Below, one piece after another: positions 14,168 through 17,755 of a DNA stretch of 17,755 nucleotides (the stretch's first letter is position 1; every line of letters begins with the position of its first letter). Below the pieces are notes generated by a model. That model saw only the letters and a program-made list of their open reading frames with translations. It searched no databases and had not been told where the DNA came from. The DNA is taken from the NCBI GenBank assembly GCA_002358875.1, contig DEPS01000026.1, positions 3,605-21,359 on the forward strand, written 5' to 3'. Origin of the DNA: Lachnospiraceae bacterium UBA3386. GTDB taxonomy: Bacteria > Bacillota > Clostridia > Lachnospirales > Lachnospiraceae. Made by a program: the position numbers and the translations under genes.

Positions 14168-15115
14168 TTATCTCTTGATCTGGCCCATGACCTCTTCTGC
14201 GAAATTCTCGACCCTCTTCTCGATGCCTTCGCCGGTCTCGAAGCGGATGAAGCGGCGGACTTTGATGTCCGTGCCGTTTGCCTTGCCGACCTGCTGCAGG
14301 TACTGGGCAACAGTCTGCTTGCCGTCCTCAGCCCTGACATAAACCTGATCGTACAGGCAGATCTGCTTGAGCTCTTTGTTCAGGCGGCCGATGAGCATCT
14401 TTTCGATAATATTCTGGGGTTTGCGCTTGTTCTCGGGAAGCTTGTTGTTCTCCTCGATGGCCTGTGCCAGAAGGATCTCTTTCTCATGCTCCTTGTATTC
14501 CTCGGGAACCTCGTCCACGCTGACATACTTGGGGGACATGGCAGCGATCTGCATGGCGACGTTGGTCAGCGCCTCTTTGACGGAGTCGTTCACGACGTCT
14601 GTCTTCGCGTCGACGATGACAGCGATGCGGCCCTTGCCGTGCAGATAAGAGACAACGCAGCCGTCCTGTGCAGCGACCTGCTCGAAGCGGCGGATGCTGA
14701 GCTTCTCGCTGATAACAGCGATCATGTCGACCAGAGCGTCATTAACGGACTTGGAAACATCCTCAGCCCAGGGCTCTGCCAGAAATGCCTCAATTCCCTC
14801 GGCCTCGGTCTTCAGAGCCTGCTCTGCGACCTTGGCGACGTAGGTGCGGAATTTCTCATTCTGAGCGACGAAGTCGGTCTCGGAATTGACTTCAACAACG
14901 GCTGCCTTCTGGTCGCCGTCGGTAGCGATCAGGCAGATGCCTTCTGCAGCGATCCTGCTTGCCTTCTTCTCAGCCTTGGCCTGTCCCTTTTTGCGAAGAA
15001 CCTCGACAGCGGCGTCCATGTCGCCGTTGGTCTCTGTCAGAGCCTTCTTGCAGTCCATCATTCCTGCGCCGGTCATTTCGCGCAGCTGTTTAACCTGTGC
15101 AGCTGTAATTGCCAT
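14168..15115 (-). CDS. tsf: Translation elongation factor EF-Ts
   Basis: This 315-residue protein exchanges nucleotide on EF-Tu. The N-terminal UBA-like domain reads MAITAAQVKQLREMTGAGMMDCKKALTET, and VEVNSETDFVAQNEKFR is the family core motif. The later dimerisation region includes EEYKEHEKEILLAQAIEENNKLPENKRKPQNIIEKM. The start is the ATG at 15115, six bases after GGAG; an in-frame TTG four codons earlier is unlikely. It follows rpsB by 55 bases in the usual order. Confidence 0.96.
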   Translation of the reverse strand: MAITAAQVKQLREMTGAGMMDCKKALTETNGDMDAAVEVLRKKGQAKAEKKASRIAAEGICLIATDGDQKAAVVEVNSETDFVAQNEKFRTYVAKVAEQALKTEAEGIEAFLAEPWAEDVSKSVNDALVDMIAVISEKLSIRRFEQVAAQDGCVVSYLHGKGRIAVIVDAKTDVVNDSVKEALTNVAMQIAAMSPKYVSVDEVPEEYKEHEKEILLAQAIEENNKLPENKRKPQNIIEKMLIGRLNKELKQICLYDQVYVRAEDGKQTVAQYLQQVGKANGTDIKVRRFIRFETGEGIEKRVENFAEEVMGQIKR

Positions 15116-15170
15116 AGTAATCTCCAATCTTATCTGTCTGTCTTATATTATCCTGATCACGTGTGAGGGA

Positions 15171-15938
15171 TCAGAGGGTTCCTTCCTTCTCCTGCTCAGC
15201 CTCGGAAGCCGCGGATTCCTCTGCGATCGCTTCCTGCTCCGCACCGCCTGCCTCGGCGCCCTGGTTTGCCTCGATGACAGCGTCGGCCACGGTGCTGCAA
15301 AGCAGCTTGACCGCACGGATGGCATCGTCATTGCCGGGGATGATGAAGTCGAGCTCTTCGGGATCGCAGTTGGTATCGCCGATACCGATCAGAGTGATGC
15401 CCAGAGCGTGCGCCTCAGCGACGCAGATTCTTTCCTTCTTGGGGTCGACGACGAAGATCGCGTCGGGAATACGGGTCATGTCCTTGATACCGCCCAGGTT
15501 CCTCTCGAGCTTGTCCCACTCCTTCTGGAGCTTGGCGACTTCCTTCTTGGGAAGGACATCAAAGGTTCCGTCCTGCGCCATCTGCTCGATCTTGCGAAGG
15601 CGGTCAACGCGGCTGCGGATGGTCTTGAAGTTGGTCAGCATGCCGCCGAGCCATCTCTCATTGACATAGTACATGCCGCAGCGGGTGGCTTCTGCCTTGA
15701 CGGCGTCCTGTGCCTGTTTCTTTGTGCCGACGAACAGGATCGTGCCGCCCTGCTCGGCGATCTGGAAAACTGCCTTGTAGGCCTCATCCACGAGGATCAC
15801 GGACTTCTGAAGGTCGATGATGTGGATGCCGTTGCGCTCCGTGAAGATATAGGGAGCCATCTTGGGGTTCCAGCGCCTTGTCTGATGTCCGAAGTGCACG
15901 CCTGCTTCCAGAAGCTGTTTCATTGATACGATACCCAT
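15171..15938 (-). CDS. rpsB: Small ribosomal subunit protein uS2
   Basis: This 255-residue protein matches S2: MKQLLEAGVHFGHQTRRWNPKM, YIFTERNGIHIIDLQKS, FVGTKKQAQDAV, RWLGGMLTNFKTI and DAIFVVDPKKERICVAEAHALGI. An acidic, alanine-rich tail (about 223-255) is specific to this group. AGGAGG lies 11 bases before the ATG, somewhat far. It is the first gene of rpsB-tsf, with its own promoter. Confidence 0.97.
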   Translation of the reverse strand: MGIVSMKQLLEAGVHFGHQTRRWNPKMAPYIFTERNGIHIIDLQKSVILVDEAYKAVFQIAEQGGTILFVGTKKQAQDAVKAEATRCGMYYVNERWLGGMLTNFKTIRSRVDRLRKIEQMAQDGTFDVLPKKEVAKLQKEWDKLERNLGGIKDMTRIPDAIFVVDPKKERICVAEAHALGITLIGIGDTNCDPEELDFIIPGNDDAIRAVKLLCSTVADAVIEANQGAEAGGAEQEAIAEESAASEAEQEKEGTL

Positions 15939-16074
15939 TTTTTACTTTTCCTCCTGTCTGGTTTTTTCATCCGCGCCCTTTCGCGGCCTGTGAGGCTTCT
16001 GCCACCCTTTTTTCATAAATAAGGGCACCGGCATCCGCTGGGACGCGTGTCTGATAAATGGGATTTACTGCAAC
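15939..16074 (-). other. rpsB mRNA leader
   Basis: About 135 bases lie between the likely transcription start and the rpsB ATG. The leader contains GGGTGGCAG, then two small hairpins, GCCT-CAC-AGGC and CCGCG-AAAGGG-CGCGG (about 15970-16000), before the AGGAGG. Autoregulation by S2 is known in E. coli; a similar role here is possible but not shown. No terminator hairpin is seen in the leader. Confidence 0.4.
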
Positions 16075-16080
16075 TTTAAT

Positions 16081-16109
16081 ACCATAGCATAATCGGGACG
16101 ATCATGCAA
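16081..16109 (-). promoter_or_regulatory. Promoter of rpsB-tsf
   Basis: On the minus strand TTGCAT (16104-16109) and TATGGT (16081-16086) are 17 bases apart, with TGC directly before the -10. It begins 11 bases after the codY stop. No terminator is seen after codY, so some transcription from codY may continue into rpsB. Confidence 0.7.
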
Positions 16110-16119
16110 GGAATTTTTT

Positions 16120-16923
16120 TCAGGGCTGGATCTGCCTGCGCAGTCCGGCGAGTTCGCCGTAAATGGCGTCGTTGAGAATCTTGATATAGGTGCCTTTCAT
16201 TCCCGAGGACCGGGACTCAATGACGCCGGCAGATTCGAACTTGCGCAGAGCGTTGACGACGACACTGCGGGTGATGCCTGCCTTATCGGCGATCTTGCTG
16301 GCAACCAGGATCCCCTCCACACCGTCGAGTTCCTCAAAGATATGGATGATGGCGTGCATCTCTGTATAGCTGAGCGTCCCGATGGCGGATTTGACGACGG
16401 AGATCTTGCGGTTCTCCTCCGCTGTCTCCTCGGAAACAGCGCGAAGCATCTCAAGCCCTACAACGGTCGTGCCGTACTCGGAAAGGATGATGTCGTCGAT
16501 ATCAAAATGCTCGCCTTTTTTATAAATAAAAACTGTGCCAAGGCGCTCGCCGGCCACCTCGATGGGAAGGACGATCCCCATCAGGTCCCTGTCCTCCTCT
16601 GCAAAAAAGCCAAGTGTCTGGAGTGAAACGTTTTCATGGGTCGAGAGGATGTCCAGAAGCCGTGAATTGAGCTCGGAATCCACAAAGGTTCCGACCTCTT
16701 CCTCGATCAGCCCGTGAACCGCGCCGACCTGTCCGCTCTTTCCGACTCCAAGCACCTTTCCCTTTTTGCTGATGACCAGAATATGGGCGTTCAGGATACT
16801 GCTCATGACCTTGCAGATATCATTGAACACAACCTTCCCGGTATCATTGTTGTGGATCAGTTTTTCAATTTTTCTGGTGTTGTCCAGAAGAACGACGTTT
16901 TTGGCCGCATGCAAAGTCTCCAC
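16120..16923 (-). CDS. codY: GTP-sensing global repressor CodY
   Basis: This 267-residue protein has an N-terminal GAF domain that senses branched-chain amino acids (LLDNTRKIEKLIHNNDTGKVVFNDICKVMSSIL, HILVISKKGKVLG) and a C-terminal winged helix-turn-helix, ASKIADKAGITRSVVVNALRKFESAG (about 208-233). The start is the GTG at 16923, nine bases after GGAGG. An in-frame ATG 19 codons upstream would overlap topA by 53 bases and adds residues unlike the family. topA ends four bases before, so the genes are probably co-transcribed. It represses nutrient-acquisition and amino-acid genes when GTP and isoleucine, leucine and valine are plentiful. Confidence 0.93.
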   Translation of the reverse strand: METLHAAKNVVLLDNTRKIEKLIHNNDTGKVVFNDICKVMSSILNAHILVISKKGKVLGVGKSGQVGAVHGLIEEEVGTFVDSELNSRLLDILSTHENVSLQTLGFFAEEDRDLMGIVLPIEVAGERLGTVFIYKKGEHFDIDDIILSEYGTTVVGLEMLRAVSEETAEENRKISVVKSAIGTLSYTEMHAIIHIFEELDGVEGILVASKIADKAGITRSVVVNALRKFESAGVIESRSSGMKGTYIKILNDAIYGELAGLRRQIQP

Positions 16924-16927
16924 CTGT

Positions 16928-17755
16928 TTATTCCTCCTCACGGTTCTCAATATATCCGCATTCCTTGTCCATGCAGACAAGCCGGTTTCCCTTCTCGATC
17001 ATCATGCCGCCGCAGCGGGGGCATTTTTTTGCCGATGGCTTCTGCCAGGACATGAAATCACATTCCGGACTGCCCATGCAGCCGTAATACCTGCGTCCCT
17101 TTTTAGACATGCGGACGATGATGTCTTTGCCGCATTTGGGGCAGGCGACCCCGATCTTTTCATAATACGGTTTTGTGTTGTGGCACTCGGGAAAGCCCGG
17201 ACAGGCCAGGAATTTCCCGTGCGGTCCGTATTTGATAACCATGCGGCGGCCGCAGTTTTCGCAGATTTCGTCGGATTCCTCATCCGCGATCTTCACCTTT
17301 TCAAGCTCCGCCTCCGCCTGAAGCACCGCCTCGTGCAGATCCGGATAAAAATTCTCGATCACCGTCTTCCAGCGGACCTGTCCGTCCGCGATCCCGTCCA
17401 GAAGCGTCTCCATATTCGCCGTAAAGGAAGGATCGACGATGGACGGAAAGGCCTTCTTCATTATATCGTTTACGGCTTCCCCCAGCTCTGTCATGTAGAG
17501 GTTCTTTTCCTCCTTGACGACATATCTGCGTGCCAGGATCGTTGTGATGGTCGGCGCGTAGGTGCTGGGACGTCCGATCCCCTGCTCTTCAAGGGCCCGG
17601 ACAAGGGACGCCTCAGTATAGTGGGGGGAAGGCTGCGTGTAATGCTGTACAGGATCAAAGCTGTCCAGTGTCAGCTTACTGTTTTCATCCAGCCCTTTTC
17701 CCAGGGAAGGCGTTTTTTCCTCCTGCTCCTCAATGTAGACCTTCTGGAAGCCGTC
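16928..17755 (-). CDS. topA: DNA topoisomerase I, C-terminal part (runs off the right edge)
   Basis: The last 275 residues are present; the reading frame is open to the right edge. The catalytic-core segment SLVRALEEQGIGRPSTYAPTITTIL is typical of type IA topoisomerases. Three C-terminal four-cysteine zinc modules follow: CENCGRRM...CPGFPEC, CPKCGKDI...CMGSPEC and CPRCGGMM...CMDKEC. The enzyme relaxes negative supercoils. The active-site tyrosine lies outside the window. Confidence 0.96.
   Translation of the reverse strand, partial: DGFQKVYIEEQEEKTPSLGKGLDENSKLTLDSFDPVQHYTQPSPHYTEASLVRALEEQGIGRPSTYAPTITTILARRYVVKEEKNLYMTELGEAVNDIMKKAFPSIVDPSFTANMETLLDGIADGQVRWKTVIENFYPDLHEAVLQAEAELEKVKIADEESDEICENCGRRMVIKYGPHGKFLACPGFPECHNTKPYYEKIGVACPKCGKDIIVRMSKKGRRYYGCMGSPECDFMSWQKPSAKKCPRCGGMMIEKGNRLVCMDKECGYIENREEE
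16931..16939 (-). promoter_or_regulatory. codY ribosome binding site inside the end of topA
   Basis: GAGGAGGAA overlaps the last glutamate codons of topA and lies nine bases before the GTG. It decides the codY start and suggests translational coupling. Confidence 0.8.

Noticed and set aside
14150..15166. A 338-codon plus-strand frame opposite tsf
   Set aside because: It is the antisense shadow of a highly biased housekeeping gene; tsf is certain.
15939..16074. T-box riboswitch, from the GGGTGGCAG stretch
   Set aside because: The leader is too short, lacks a specifier stem and a terminator, and rpsB is not a usual T-box target.

Overview
This is a 17.8-kb chromosomal window. The block topA-codY-rpsB-tsf, followed by a MecA adaptor, an RluF-type pseudouridine synthase and NAD-dependent DNA ligase, together with strong GGAGG ribosome binding sites, points to a low-G+C-phylum Clostridia. 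A gut Lachnospiraceae with a rather GC-rich genome is the likeliest source. That assignment is inferred from gene content and order; no 16S sequence is present.

Right half (about 9.0-17.8 kb, minus strand) is housekeeping. In transcription order it reads topA (3' part only), codY (GTG start, RBS inside the end of topA), a sigma-A-type promoter and leader, rpsB, tsf, a strong terminator, then mecA-rluF-ligA as a probable operon, and metA. metA carries the Glu111 signature of acetyl-CoA-using enzymes. It is separated from ligA by a gap holding a palindromic repeat.

Middle (5.8-9.0 kb, plus strand) holds two independent units. The first is a YfbK-type von Willebrand factor A lipoprotein with an intact MIDAS site. 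The second is an AT-rich Phd/YefM-PIN toxin-antitoxin pair, whose promoter is bracketed by two copies of the palindrome TTAGCTAA and which ends in a clear terminator.

Left part (1-5.5 kb, minus strand) is accessory and is the most interesting region. An AT-rich AAA_14/DUF4143-type ATPase lies under a promoter built from 33-bp repeats carrying TGTTTnnAAACA palindromes. Downstream, with its own TATAAT promoter, is a GC-rich two-gene unit. Its first gene is a 1173-residue protein with Sel1/TPR-like helices, a probable Rossmann-like region and a C-terminal RyR-like domain. Its second gene, overlapping by ATGA, is a TIR-domain protein with an SxWxxxE putative NADase motif that runs off the left edge. 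This looks like an undercharacterised TIR/RyR nucleotide-linked conflict or signalling system. Its function is inferred from domain content, not shown.

A 24-nt hairpin-forming block occurs twice (upstream of the vWA gene and between ligA and metA; 21 of 24 bases identical), so a dispersed intergenic repeat family is likely in this genome.
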